A stretch of 15,089 bases of DNA from an uncultured Senegalimassilia sp. (GCA_934661765.1 CAKUJT010000060.1:1-15089), one strand, 5' to 3'. Shown: positions 1-8,857, counted from the first letter of the stretch. Notes: generated by a model from the letters alone, not told the origin. Numbers and translations are program-made.

Positions 1-1639
1 CGTATATGCCTCGATAAATGTAATAATCTCCATCCTTCTGTGGGCTCTCCACAGGATCTAAATAAATGTATTGCTTCCAGCCCACTTTCATTGCACATGT
101 ATCACTGATCTGTGTACGTGAAAATGCAACATAATTCCAATTTTCCTTGTCTACGACCGTAAATAGTTCTGCTGAAGTCGCATACAATTGAAGAGGACCG
201 GCGTGATCAGCCCGAATCACTGAAATATTTTTCCCCTGCAGCTGTGCATAATCAGTCCAGTAAGAATCATGAACTGCAAGGGTATTATATGCCCAATATA
301 TCTCTTTTGAGCAAATCTCTCTTCCATTGTATTCATTCATTGTATCTGTTCTGAAAAGGGCTTCAATATTTTCAAGTCTGGTAAAATCATAATCCATTTC
401 TCTTGAAAAAATATCATTTTCAAGCTGAATTGCACAACCAAGGCCAAGAATGCACACCAGAATCACAACACTAATCACCTTTTTGAAACGAATAAGCTTT
501 GTAAGTCGCCAAAGAACATACGAAAGCATCAAGGTCGTAACAAAATAAGAGAAATAAGAAACCGGAAGAGAAACAAATCCCTGATCCCCTACATTCCCCT
601 GATACATTTTAGATACCGAAATAGGTAAAAAAGGCAAAACCACACAGCTAAGCAATATTACCAGGATCAGCAAGCTTTTCCCTAATTCCGTTTTCTCTTT
701 TTCAACTTCTTTTCGAAAGATTTTCCATAATGCGTATCCGGCAATCATCAAGATTGCAATCACTCTTATAACACCTTCTGGAGACAACCAGTGTTTATAA
801 TAGTTAAACAGATATAAATATTTATCTGAAAGGAACAAGCCCCCTGGTACAGCGCTGCGAAGCAGATTCTTGATAATCACAAGAGAAGCCTTCAGATTAA
901 ATCCTATCTGTGTACCATCATATTGAGAAGGAAAAATCTTTCCGGTAACTACATAACATGCCAGAAAAACACATCCCACGATAATCGGCACCAGACACGG
1001 CTTTATATTCTCTTTTATTTTTTTCCAGCTGTACATGTGCCTTTCGGTAATTCCCAGAAGAAGAAATACCGGTGTGTATGTAATAAAAGCCTCATAACTG
1101 CAGCATACAATCCAAAACAGGATCATAGCTATAATCATATATTTTTTCTTTTCTGTACGGAGATAATAAATATAAAGTAATAAAGATACATATAATAATG
1201 TAAGTGGTATCCCATATAAAGTCACATAGGCATTCGGAAGTGTGGGTTCGAAAGAAAGTGGCATAAACAATGCCAGTAATACTGTCACTATACCTGTCAG
1301 AGCCTTTTTATGAAAAATCTCTTCTGTCAGTTTTGCAAATAATCCAATATTGGATATAACTGTAAGAACCTGCAAAATTCGAAAGCAATATCTTGATTTT
1401 CCGATAAAGCCCAGGATCTGTGTCACAGGTACTACCAGACAAGACATAGCCCGCCCTTTTCCCTGAAGAAGCTCTGTATATGAATGAGTCAAAAATTCCT
1501 TTACCCCACGCATACTCCAATATCTTGCAAGAAGTTCATCATTATGCATTATTCCTAATGTAAGCAATGGAAAAAAGAGTAAAACAGCACCAATAACTAT
1601 CAAAAAAATAAAGCACTGATTTCTTTTCCTTTCATTCAT
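1..1639 (-). CDS. Large polytopic membrane protein, GT-C glycosyltransferase-like (3' end outside window)
   Basis: I translated the minus strand from the ATG at 1639-1637. The frame stays open for 546 codons to the window edge, so the C-terminus is missing. A strong AGGAGG site lies just before the ATG. The protein starts with a membrane anchor, followed by a loop reading MHNDELLARYWS. About ten hydrophobic segments follow, then a soluble, probably extracytoplasmic region from about residue 420. Acidic residues in the first outer loop after TM1 are typical of GT-C enzymes, which transfer sugars from polyprenyl-phosphate donors outside the cytoplasm. No exact family is recognised, and an O-antigen-polymerase-like role is an alternative. 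It is the last visible gene of the operon, 41 nt after the acyltransferase stop. The DPM1-like gene at the right edge could supply its donor (inference). Confidence 0.75.
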   Translation of the reverse strand, partial: MNERKRNQCFIFLIVIGAVLLFFPLLTLGIMHNDELLARYWSMRGVKEFLTHSYTELLQGKGRAMSCLVVPVTQILGFIGKSRYCFRILQVLTVISNIGLFAKLTEEIFHKKALTGIVTVLLALFMPLSFEPTLPNAYVTLYGIPLTLLYVSLLLYIYYLRTEKKKYMIIAMILFWIVCCSYEAFITYTPVFLLLGITERHMYSWKKIKENIKPCLVPIIVGCVFLACYVVTGKIFPSQYDGTQIGFNLKASLVIIKNLLRSAVPGGLFLSDKYLYLFNYYKHWLSPEGVIRVIAILMIAGYALWKIFRKEVEKEKTELGKSLLILVILLSCVVLPFLPISVSKMYQGNVGDQGFVSLPVSYFSYFVTTLMLSYVLWRLTKLIRFKKVISVVILVCILGLGCAIQLENDIFSREMDYDFTRLENIEALFRTDTMNEYNGREICSKEIYWAYNTLAVHDSYWTDYAQLQGKNISVIRADHAGPLQLYATSAELFTVVDKENWNYVAFSRTQISDTCAMKVGWKQYIYLDPVESPQKDGDYYIYRGIY

Positions 1640-1680
1640 AATATCCTCCTCTTCGATCCCGACTCTCCAGCCTGGTCAAA

Positions 1681-2763
1681 TCATTTGTTTATTAATTTCT
1701 GTGTATTACATTTTGTGTTTTTTATTTTATTGATCATATACTGGATCATCATAGGAAATCCTACTCCCACTAAATAATATACCGGCCAGATACTGTCAAA
1801 AGATCTGGGATATGCATTCAATATATCCATCTGCCCGGAGATCCGGCATACAATATAATCTACAATCTTAAAGCCCAACAGATGAAGTGACATGATTGCA
1901 AAACTATACTGTCCGGCCAATGCCAGAAACCTTTCCAGAACACTTATCCTGCACAAAAGTTTTGCAAGCGACAGGCAGAAATAAATCCCCACAAATGTTA
2001 CAGGATAAAATAACCATTCATTAATGATCATATAACGTGACAGCTCTATAATCCCCAGATCACTGTATACCACATATACCAGGATTCCAAAGGACAGGAT
2101 CAGCCCAACAGGATTCAAGATCCTTTTCCCTGAAAGCCTTCGGAAGTAATGTCCTGCCGCAATCACAGGTATAAAAAGATATGCAACCTGAAGATTACAT
2201 AACAGCCCCATACTGTGCTTCATTGCGTAAACCCCAGCAACTCCAAACGCCATATAACACAGAACTTTGACTGTCTCACGCACTCCTTTTCCCGAAATAC
2301 GCTCGGTAACTTTCCATATTGCAGCATACAGAATACTTGCAAAAAACAGCATTGGCACAAACCATAGTGCTCCTAGCAGTTCTCCTGGGCTGTTAAATGT
2401 AAGCGTATTAGAGAATGAAACCAACATATCTCCTGGTGTACTCATTGTTCCTGCAATAATCCCAATCTTTATAAAAAGATTTCGTGTAAGCAGATAAAGC
2501 AAAGAATATAGAAGAAACGGGCGATATAAACCTTTTGCTTTCTTTCCTATATAACTCCATATGTCCGGAATATCTGGTTTAAACAGGTACCCTGTACAAA
2601 AAGCAAACACTGCAAGATGGTACAAATATACAAAAGGCCCTGCATGGATTACATGACCGCCAAAAGGTATATCCCAGCTTGCATGTCCGATCACAATCGA
2701 TATGATTCCTATTCCCTTTACTGCATCTACAAATAAATCTCTTTTATTATCTTTTGTGCTCAC
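1681..2763 (-). CDS. Acyltransferase family 3 membrane protein (OafA/WecH-like)
   Basis: This 360-aa integral membrane protein has the acyltransferase-3 hallmarks. Near the N-terminus it has DAVKGIGIISIVIGH with the family histidine at H27. This is followed by YLYHLAVFAFCTGYLF (about 46-61) and a basic RPF stretch near residue 81. About ten hydrophobic helices follow, with a late SLHLLGF helix. The family transfers acetyl, succinyl or similar groups to exported carbohydrates, so O-acylation of the glycan made by this operon is the likely role. The start is GTG, with GGAGAG about nine bases upstream. The gene overlaps the 3' end of the upstream GT2 by 17 nt, which implies translational coupling. 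Which acyl group and which sugar are modified cannot be read from the sequence. Confidence 0.88.
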   Translation of the reverse strand: MSTKDNKRDLFVDAVKGIGIISIVIGHASWDIPFGGHVIHAGPFVYLYHLAVFAFCTGYLFKPDIPDIWSYIGKKAKGLYRPFLLYSLLYLLTRNLFIKIGIIAGTMSTPGDMLVSFSNTLTFNSPGELLGALWFVPMLFFASILYAAIWKVTERISGKGVRETVKVLCYMAFGVAGVYAMKHSMGLLCNLQVAYLFIPVIAAGHYFRRLSGKRILNPVGLILSFGILVYVVYSDLGIIELSRYMIINEWLFYPVTFVGIYFCLSLAKLLCRISVLERFLALAGQYSFAIMSLHLLGFKIVDYIVCRISGQMDILNAYPRSFDSIWPVYYLVGVGFPMMIQYMINKIKNTKCNTQKLINK

Positions 2764-3811
2764 GTCTCTTCTCTCTCCACTTGATAATCTTCACTTCCAG
2801 ATCATACAAAATATTACACGGTGTCCAGAACAGGCTTAAAAGCAGATAAAGCTTTTTCTTCAATAAAAATACGGAAATCCGTCTGGAAAGCTGGATCATC
2901 GGCGTATCCCAGTGTACAAATTCCTTAATCTCAAAATTATCCCAAAGATCCGGGAACAATTCTTCCAACCGAAGCATATACTTCTTCAGCATAGGATATC
3001 TTCTTTGTAACTTTTCCCTACGAATTGGATACAATGCCAGAGAAAGAACCTGATGCAAATAAACGGATCCTTTGATCAATTCTTCTTTCCTACTATCCAT
3101 ATGCTCTTTTTTGATACGTTCTGTACACAAATAGCCGGTTTCAAGGATAACAAATCTTTTTTCATTAAATGAACTATTCTGTATGGATCCTGTTCTTTGA
3201 TAGTATTTGTAAAAAGGCTTATTGACTACTGCTATTTTTTTTGCACGTGCAAGCACAATCGGTGTTACAGCAACGTCTTCATTATTTTTCCCTACAGGGA
3301 AAGTCAGTCCATGATACAGTTCACGACGCACAATCTTATTCCAGGATGCAGGCATCATGGTCATATCGATCACCTGTGCAAAAACATCCTCTCTTGAACT
3401 TACAGTACAAGGATGGATTTCATTCAGTGTGGGATCATCAAAAGTCATTTCCAGATCACAGACAACCACATCTGCCTGTTCTTCTTCCAGCCTATCCATC
3501 ATTGACTTGTACATTTCCGGATCCACATAATCGTCAGAGTCAAGAAAAATCACATATTCTCCGGTTGCTCTTTCCAAACCATAATTCTTTACATCTGACA
3601 ATCCGCCATTTTTCTTGTCATATTGATGCATATAACTGTATTTTTTACAGTATTCCGCAATAATCTGTGCGGATCTGTCTGTGGATCCGTCATTAATTAT
3701 AAGAACCTCTGCTGTATATTTAAAGCCATCCAGTGCAGCCACCACTGAATCCAGACATCTCTCCAGGTATGCCTGCATATTGTATACCGGTATAATAATT
3801 GATAATTTCAT
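2747..3811 (-). CDS. GT2 family (GT-A fold) glycosyltransferase
   Basis: This is a 354-aa cytoplasmic glycosyltransferase. It starts MKLSIIIPVYNMQAYL, followed by LIINDGSTD (about 37-45, nucleotide binding), KNGGLSDVKNYGL (67-79) and the metal-binding LDSDDY (90-95). These are the standard GT2 landmarks in the usual order. The C-terminal half is rich in basic residues and ends in a hydrophobic/basic tail, suggesting contact with the membrane and a lipid-linked acceptor. I chose the ATG at 3811 because the conserved first strand begins there, four bases after the upstream stop. A TTG at 3856 would add 15 unconserved residues. No good Shine-Dalgarno is visible, so translation is probably coupled to the upstream gene. 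The sugar transferred is unknown. Confidence 0.9.
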   Translation of the reverse strand: MKLSIIIPVYNMQAYLERCLDSVVAALDGFKYTAEVLIINDGSTDRSAQIIAEYCKKYSYMHQYDKKNGGLSDVKNYGLERATGEYVIFLDSDDYVDPEMYKSMMDRLEEEQADVVVCDLEMTFDDPTLNEIHPCTVSSREDVFAQVIDMTMMPASWNKIVRRELYHGLTFPVGKNNEDVAVTPIVLARAKKIAVVNKPFYKYYQRTGSIQNSSFNEKRFVILETGYLCTERIKKEHMDSRKEELIKGSVYLHQVLSLALYPIRREKLQRRYPMLKKYMLRLEELFPDLWDNFEIKEFVHWDTPMIQLSRRISVFLLKKKLYLLLSLFWTPCNILYDLEVKIIKWREKRREHKR

Positions 3812-3815
3812 TTCA

Positions 3816-4769
3816 CTACAGCCCAAATCTGATCTTCTCCCTTTCCCTTCTCTCAAATACCTTCTTTTTTACATCCTCTGAAACATCAAAATTCTTCAAC
3901 GCATAATCCTGAAGTCTTACAATTTCCTCAAATTCTTTCTCATGGGATGTGGAAAGTGTCAGCCCCTGTGTTTGCATTCTGTGATAATTTAATGACTCAC
4001 GATAATATGCAATTTTTCCTAGTTTCAGCAAATTCATATATGTATACCAGTCGCCTGCAAGCTTAAAGCTTTTTGCCTGTTCCAGGATATCCGTATAATT
4101 TCCGTTACGGATCACCGCGCTTGACACATTGGCAATGGTATTGTTAATACACATGGTTTCAGCAACCTCTTCCCTGCCGTCTTTCACATAGTTATGATTC
4201 CATTTTCCAGTCTGGAAAATATCAATCCATACACGCAGATCCCCCATCAGCAGTGTATTATTTTCATCAATAGTCAAAGACTCACAATAAGAAATTATAA
4301 CTTCCGGATCATCAAAAGCCTGCATGACTGTTTCCAAAAACCTTTCATTACAGCTGTCATCTGCTTCTGCGATCCACACATAATCTGTTTTGGCTTGTAA
4401 AAATGCCTTCTGCCACTGTGCGAAAACGCTCCCGGAGTTCTTTTCATTTTTGATCAAACGCATAGGAATCCCCGTTTGATTCTCTGCAATCAGCTGATTA
4501 ATCACCTCTATACTGTTGTCACTGGAACAATCATCAAGAATGATCAGTTCTGCCACTGGATATGTCTGAAACAAAATAGAATCTACCCGTTCCTTCAGAT
4601 ATCTTGCATAGTTATAATTAGGGATAACCGCTGTTACTTTATACTTTGCTTCAACCTTTTTCTGGGGTATCTGGCTGGAATAATCGGCACTCACCGTACT
4701 TTTTCGTATTTTATTTTTGAAATTACCCAAGCAGCCCAAAATATATTTCATTTTCCCAGTCACGCTCAT
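3816..4769 (-). CDS. GT2 family glycosyltransferase with N-terminal extension
   Basis: This 317-aa protein has a GT2 catalytic domain starting at about residue 45 with VTAVIPNYNYARYL. LILDDCSSDNS follows at about 77-86, and WIAEADD at 132-138 stands in the DxD position. A GDWYTYMNLL segment in the acceptor half and a conserved YHRM stretch match the WcaA-type subgroup. The first 44 residues are extra: a basic, partly hydrophobic segment (MKYILGCLGNFKNKIRK) that could help dock the enzyme at the membrane (inference). The ATG at 4769 is preceded by AAGGAAGG at good spacing. It lies 34 nt after the methyltransferase stop and five bases before the next GT2 start. It probably adds one sugar to the operon's lipid-linked glycan. 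Confidence 0.88.
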   Translation of the reverse strand: MSVTGKMKYILGCLGNFKNKIRKSTVSADYSSQIPQKKVEAKYKVTAVIPNYNYARYLKERVDSILFQTYPVAELIILDDCSSDNSIEVINQLIAENQTGIPMRLIKNEKNSGSVFAQWQKAFLQAKTDYVWIAEADDSCNERFLETVMQAFDDPEVIISYCESLTIDENNTLLMGDLRVWIDIFQTGKWNHNYVKDGREEVAETMCINNTIANVSSAVIRNGNYTDILEQAKSFKLAGDWYTYMNLLKLGKIAYYRESLNYHRMQTQGLTLSTSHEKEFEEIVRLQDYALKNFDVSEDVKKKVFERREREKIRFGL

Positions 4770-4803
4770 GATAAGATCCTTCCTTTATCTCTCTGCATTC
4801 TTG

Positions 4804-6132
4804 TTATCTTTTCGCTCCATGCTTGAAAAAGCCGGTACTAGTTTCTTCCATTTTTCGAATCTGAGCCTCATATCCACTTATAATGGCATTTTTTTCTTTC
4901 TCATATTCGCCTGCTCTCCGTGCCATTTCCTTTTCATAATCCTGACATACCTGCTGAATATGTCCCTGTTCATATTCCAATACGGACAATAATTCTCCAA
5001 ACAGTTCATCTTCAAAATCGTATTTTAAAATTTTGGTGCTGATATGAATTTTTTCATCCTGCTCTTGCAATCCTACTGTAATACATGGATTATCATTTAC
5101 AAAAAAAATCTGACTGCCAATTGTCTTGCCATTGCATGAAAACTCTGTAATTGTCCGCGTATTATCTTTTGAAAGAACCTGAATTTCCAGATCACCAAGC
5201 ACACAATTGGCATTTATAGGCTTCACCTGTACCTGATTACTGCCTGAAATTACATCAAAAGTTACATCCAGTATTCCATCGTAAGGATCAAAATACCTGT
5301 CACAGGTTTTTCTGAAATCATACTCACCATGATTTTCAAATACCAGTTCTGTAATGTAATGGGATGTACTGTCCAGAGAAACGGTACGTATCTGATTGCC
5401 ATAAAGATATTCTGTACTGGGTGTCAGAACAAACATATACTGATATACATCCCCTAACGGGCGGTGAATCAGTTCTTTTGCAAGCTCTTTCGGAACATCT
5501 CCATAAGTATTTTTAATCTCTGTTTCTCCCACACGGATCCTCTTTGCACGTTCATTTACCACAGCCCATCCGGATTCCCCTGCCATTCTCTGAAAAGAAG
5601 AGCGGGTAAAAAATCTCACATGTGTATTATCCAAGATACCTGTTGGATTATAATGAAATTCGTCATTTAACAATTCTATGATCACAGAATTATGCGCCAC
5701 ATTAGGGACAGAAACCAAAACTTTACCAGTCTCTTTAATAGCAATACGACATCTTTTCAGTACTTCATCCGCATGTACCAGATGCTCCAGCACATCCGCA
5801 AAGATAATAAAATCGTATTTCTTCCCGGTTTCCAGCCAATAATACTTCTCAATGTCGCCTTTGTCCTCACCGATCAGTGCATTCTCCGCATACTGTGCTG
5901 CTTCACTCCCTGATTCTTCATCAATCTCCACAATATCCACTTTGCAATTTTTATATTCCTTTAAATAACGGGTCAGTCTTCCATTTGCTGGTCCAAATTC
6001 CAACACATCCGAATCAGGTTCCACGCTGTTTGCAATCCATGATATTGTGTTCTCATCATACATATCCAGACCAAAATCGTATTTTCCCATTACTCCTCTG
6101 TATGATTTCTCTGAATCATACTCTCCTTTCAT
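4804..6132 (-). CDS. SAM-dependent methyltransferase with C-terminal beta region and coiled coil
   Basis: The N-terminal class I methyltransferase domain shows motif I, VLEFGPANGRLT (about 43-54). It also shows the acidic end of strand 2, VEIDEE (68-73), and FADVLEHLVHADEVL (111-125), then SVPNVAHN. Residues from about 215 to 380 look beta-rich and are not recognised. From about 385 a charged helix of about 45 residues, rich in E, K and Q, looks like a coiled coil. Total length is 442 aa, roughly twice a bare methyltransferase. The gene starts just after wzt. In some ABC-dependent O-antigen systems a methyltransferase with a coiled coil (WbdD) caps the chain and sets its length, and this protein could be a functional analogue (inference). 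The ATG at 6132 is assumed; an in-frame TTG at 6156 lies closer to the wzt stop. Neither has a strong ribosome binding site. Confidence 0.85.
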   Translation of the reverse strand: MKGEYDSEKSYRGVMGKYDFGLDMYDENTISWIANSVEPDSDVLEFGPANGRLTRYLKEYKNCKVDIVEIDEESGSEAAQYAENALIGEDKGDIEKYYWLETGKKYDFIIFADVLEHLVHADEVLKRCRIAIKETGKVLVSVPNVAHNSVIIELLNDEFHYNPTGILDNTHVRFFTRSSFQRMAGESGWAVVNERAKRIRVGETEIKNTYGDVPKELAKELIHRPLGDVYQYMFVLTPSTEYLYGNQIRTVSLDSTSHYITELVFENHGEYDFRKTCDRYFDPYDGILDVTFDVISGSNQVQVKPINANCVLGDLEIQVLSKDNTRTITEFSCNGKTIGSQIFFVNDNPCITVGLQEQDEKIHISTKILKYDFEDELFGELLSVLEYEQGHIQQVCQDYEKEMARRAGEYEKEKNAIISGYEAQIRKMEETSTGFFKHGAKR

Positions 6133-6159
6133 ATTTTGTCTAAAATCTTGTAGCAATTT

Positions 6160-7416
6160 CTATTTCTTCTTTTTTTCTTTCGTTTTCCATTGATGAGGTA
6201 AAATGCAAACTCCTTCTCCGATATAATCAGCAGTCACTGTAAACTCCATGATCTTACCTCTGTATTCAATGGGAACTGTCGCTGTTTTATCAAACATCCC
6301 TACATCAAAGTAATAACCGCCTCCTAATACACGAATTCCTTCCTGATATACAAGCCGGCAACAGTTTCTGCCATAATTCCAGGGTATTTTTTCACCGTCC
6401 AGCAGAGTATTTACACCACAGATATACTCATCATCGATTCTTTTCAAAGCAACCCCTAACACCGGTGTCTCTACTTTTTCATCATAAACATCGTAAAACA
6501 CCTCCACAGTTAACGGCTCATCCCATGAAATGGTATCCACTTTATTGCCCTTACTATCACGCAGACAAATCCCTGCAATTTCCGCAATGGCATCTTTGCC
6601 TCCGGGAACAAATTCTTTCATTCCTTCCCCTAATGGTTCCTCGTCCGCAGACAGCTCCTCTGCTGTTTCTTCTCCTGCATTCATCATCTTCAGATAATCC
6701 ATATACAGGTCACATACCCTATTCGTATCGCCGTATGCCTGAACCTCTCCATCCTTCAGCCACAATCCTTTCGTGCAAAGTCTGCGGATTGCATTAATAT
6801 CATGAGAAACAAAGAGAACCGTAACGCCGCCGTCCATCATGGATTTCATCTTGTCCATACACTTCATCTGAAAGCGCAAATCTCCCACGCTCAGTGCTTC
6901 ATCCACGATCAGCACTTCCGGATCCACATTAATAGCCACAGCAAAAGCCAGTCTGGCAAACATTCCTGATGAATATATCTTTACCGGTTGATAAATAAAA
7001 TCCCCGATATCTGCAAAGTCAATAATACTCTGTAGCTTTTTTTCCATTTCTTCATGAGTGAATCCCATCATGGTTCCATTTAGAAAGATATTCTTAAGTC
7101 CTGTAAATTCCGGATTAAACCCTGTTCCCAATTCCAGCAAAGCTGCAATCTTCCCATCTATCTTTACCTGTCCTTCTGATGGAGTGAGGACACCTGTCAC
7201 GATCTTAAGAAGCGTGGACTTACCTGCACCGTTGGTACCCACAATCCCTACCACTTCGCCTTTTTTAATATCCACATTTACATGATTCAACACACACTTC
7301 TCTGTACTGTAGGTTTTGTGCGAAAAACTGAATGCTTCTTTTACCCTGTCAAAGGGTGCATTATATAATTTATAGCTCTTCGTAAGATTCTGTATCGATA
7401 CTGCTATATTTTCCAT
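6160..7416 (-). CDS. wzt: Wzt-type polysaccharide ABC transporter ATPase with C-terminal carbohydrate-binding domain
   Basis: This is the ATPase half of a polysaccharide/teichoic-acid exporter of 418 aa. It carries Walker A GTNGAGKST (60-68), the signature YSSGMFARLAFA (148-159), Walker B VLIVDEALSVGD (168-179) and the H-loop VSHD (203-206). SVGDLRFQMKC is typical of the Wzt/TagH/RfbE branch. After an acidic linker (about 245-270) comes a Wzt C-terminal-type beta-sandwich (about 275-410), which binds the exported glycan's terminal modification in characterised members. The next gene is a methyltransferase, so a methylated chain end is the plausible ligand (inference). The gene follows the permease by 14 nt and is certainly co-transcribed. 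The lysine-rich C-terminus (KTKEKKKK) is unremarkable. Confidence 0.93.
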   Translation of the reverse strand: MENIAVSIQNLTKSYKLYNAPFDRVKEAFSFSHKTYSTEKCVLNHVNVDIKKGEVVGIVGTNGAGKSTLLKIVTGVLTPSEGQVKIDGKIAALLELGTGFNPEFTGLKNIFLNGTMMGFTHEEMEKKLQSIIDFADIGDFIYQPVKIYSSGMFARLAFAVAINVDPEVLIVDEALSVGDLRFQMKCMDKMKSMMDGGVTVLFVSHDINAIRRLCTKGLWLKDGEVQAYGDTNRVCDLYMDYLKMMNAGEETAEELSADEEPLGEGMKEFVPGGKDAIAEIAGICLRDSKGNKVDTISWDEPLTVEVFYDVYDEKVETPVLGVALKRIDDEYICGVNTLLDGEKIPWNYGRNCCRLVYQEGIRVLGGGYYFDVGMFDKTATVPIEYRGKIMEFTVTADYIGEGVCILPHQWKTKEKKKK

Positions 7417-7430
7417 AAATTCTCCCCGGA

Positions 7431-8216
7431 TCAGATCACATCTGCAAACTGCGGACGCATCTTATTAAATACTTTACTTCCTAAAAACAGAAGCACTGCC
7501 ATTACTGCCCAGAAATAAAGAGACAATATCGGCTTGTCAAAAAACCAGACTTTATTGATAAAACTGTCTCTGTATCCCTCGATAATATAAAAAACAGGAT
7601 TCAGCTTCACGATCCACTGATACTGTTCAGGAACAATGCTGTAAGACCATATAATAGGTGTAGCCCATAATGCCACATCTAGAACGATATTTACAATCTG
7701 TCCCAAATCTCTAAAAAACAAAATAAGAGAAGACGTAAGCCTTCCCACCGCATATATCAATACAAGAGCGGAAAACAGATAATAAATCGTCTGAACAGCA
7801 TAAATAGTTACCTCTTCTCTATTTACCAGCCCTATCACCAATAAAAGCACAATGAAAACAAGATGGATAAAAAGTGAAGATAGAATCTTGATAATCGGAA
7901 GTAATCCTACATCAAACAAAACCTTTTTAACAAGATAGCTATATTCAATCAATACATTAGTTACTGCCCGTATCCCGTCAGATATAAAAAACCAGGGAAT
8001 CATACCGGCTGCAAACCAGTATATATAAGATACGCCTGAAATAGGTGATTCTGAACGAAGTCCATACTGAAACACGCATGCATAGATCAAAATCGTAATC
8101 ACTGGCTGAGCAAAAGCCCAGAACACACCAAACAGGGATCCTGCATATTTTGTTGAAAAGTCATTGACTGCCAGGCTCCATATGATTTCTTTGTTGTTCT
8201 TAATTTTTTTTATCAT
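7431..8216 (-). CDS. wzm: Wzm-type polysaccharide ABC transporter permease (ABC-2 family)
   Basis: This 261-aa, roughly six-helix ABC-2 permease forms the channel that exports lipid-linked glycan together with the ATPase encoded next. The N-terminal SLAVNDFSTKYAGSLFGVFW stretch is the characteristic amphipathic coupling region of Wzm/TagG proteins. It is followed by hydrophobic blocks around 32-52, 60-85, 105-130, 138-165, 175-195 and 230-250. The LNPVFYIIEGYRD motif before the last helix is also typical. It is the first gene of the minus-strand operon. The ATG at 8216 has GGAGAG some 13 bases upstream, a rather long spacing, and a hairpin (8237-8264) sits just before this site. Its promoter is at 8309-8337. 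Confidence 0.93.
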   Translation of the reverse strand: MIKKIKNNKEIIWSLAVNDFSTKYAGSLFGVFWAFAQPVITILIYACVFQYGLRSESPISGVSYIYWFAAGMIPWFFISDGIRAVTNVLIEYSYLVKKVLFDVGLLPIIKILSSLFIHLVFIVLLLVIGLVNREEVTIYAVQTIYYLFSALVLIYAVGRLTSSLILFFRDLGQIVNIVLDVALWATPIIWSYSIVPEQYQWIVKLNPVFYIIEGYRDSFINKVWFFDKPILSLYFWAVMAVLLFLGSKVFNKMRPQFADVI

Positions 8217-8236
8217 TTTCTATTATATCTCTCCGT

Positions 8237-8264
8237 CTGTTTCTTGTCGGCCATCGGCAAACAG
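8237..8264 (-). promoter_or_regulatory. Hairpin in the wzm leader, next to its ribosome binding site
   Basis: The minus-strand RNA has CTGTTT (8264-8259) pairing with AAACAG (8242-8237), with GCCGATGGC inside the loop able to close further. It lies a few bases before the GGAGAG site of wzm. It could modulate translation, but this is inferred from the inverted repeat only. Confidence 0.3.
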
Positions 8265-8308
8265 TGCAGTTTTTCTATTGTGGACAAATCTCTACAATTA
8301 GCCTTTCT

Positions 8309-8337
8309 ATTTTAGCACATACCTATATAAAAAACAA
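8309..8337 (-). promoter_or_regulatory. Sigma-A-type promoter of the export operon
   Basis: On the minus strand TTGTTT (8337-8332) is separated by exactly 17 bases from TAAAAT (8314-8309). The -10 is preceded by TG one base away (TGCTAAAAT), an extended -10. The start of transcription would be near 8302, leaving an untranslated leader of about 86 bases before wzm. No other minus-strand match this good lies between the SecB-like operon's terminator and wzm. Confidence 0.65.
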
Positions 8338-8353
8338 GTAATGAGAACTCTTG

Positions 8354-8402
8354 ACAAAAAAACCGATGGTGTGCAAATTAACCATAACCTGCCCCATCGG
8401 TT
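8354..8402 (-). terminator. Rho-independent terminator of the SecB-like operon
   Basis: The minus strand carries AACCGATGG (8402-8394), a 24-base loop, then CCATCGGTT (8369-8361). The perfect nine-pair stem runs straight into a run of T (8362-8356). It lies about 65 bases after the SecB-like stop codon and isolates that operon from the export operon promoter just downstream. The loop is longer than usual. Confidence 0.65.
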
Positions 8403-8467
8403 CACAAATTTGTTATTATTCATTATATCCATCTTTATATTTCACAGACTTTTATCCCTTGGCTATC

Positions 8468-8857
8468 TTATTCAGCTTTAAAATTGACAAAGGGAAGATT
8501 ATACACCGGAAGATTTGATGCATTAGTTAAATTTGCCACTATTGGTCTCATATAACTCAATAACAGCGCAGGCGCATTAGAGTTCAATAATTTCTCTACA
8601 GTATCGTCGTCTAAATCCTCCCATTTAAAATCAGAAGCCACTCTAACATGCATCTGAAATGGTGCATTGTCCGCTTTTTTATTTGTTTCAAGCTCCAATT
8701 CCACATTTGCCCGATTTTCCTTTCCTATTCTTCTGACATGAACATGAAAGGAATTTTGCATAACAAATTCCGTGTCATCCGGTATAAAATTAGGATTCCT
8801 CTTAAACGCAGCTTCTTTTAGGTACGGATTGATAAACTGAAATTTGCTTTTTTTCAT
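8468..8857 (-). CDS. SecB-like chaperone
   Basis: This 129-aa protein resembles the SecB family. The strongest signal is residues 94-127: NAPALLLSYMRPIVANL, then NLPVYNLPFVNF. This matches the SecB helix-1 and C-terminal strand pattern (cP..LFPY.Re.I..l...g.fP.l.L.pvNF). The N-terminal FQFINPYLKEAAFKRNPNF matches the SecB first strand. It lacks the long acidic, zinc-binding tail used by SecA-docking SecB proteins, ending soon after VNF. SecB is not part of the normal export pathway in Firmicutes. Solitary SecB-like genes next to small ORFs are known from toxin-antitoxin-chaperone systems, where the chaperone stabilises the antitoxin. It is the last gene of a three-gene operon, 24 nt after its neighbour, with AGAGGTGAG before the ATG. 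Confidence 0.85.
   Translation of the reverse strand: MKKSKFQFINPYLKEAAFKRNPNFIPDDTEFVMQNSFHVHVRRIGKENRANVELELETNKKADNAPFQMHVRVASDFKWEDLDDDTVEKLLNSNAPALLLSYMRPIVANLTNASNLPVYNLPFVNFKAE

Noticed and set aside
923..1180. Open frame of 85 codons on the plus strand
   Set aside because: It is antisense to the long minus-strand membrane protein frame, has no ribosome binding site, and encodes a low-complexity peptide with no family features.
3241..3663. Open frame of 140 codons on the plus strand
   Set aside because: It lies opposite a clear GT2 gene whose motifs are intact, and its composition (rich in H, Q, S) is that of an antisense shadow.
3812..3856. TTG start at 3856 for the GT2 gene
   Set aside because: It would add 15 unconserved residues and overlap the upstream gene; the conserved first strand begins at the ATG at 3811.
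8351..8379. Perfect TTGACA on the plus strand as a promoter -35
   Set aside because: The sequence 17 bases later, CAAATT, is a poor -10, and there is no plus-strand gene downstream; the A-run belongs to the minus-strand terminator.
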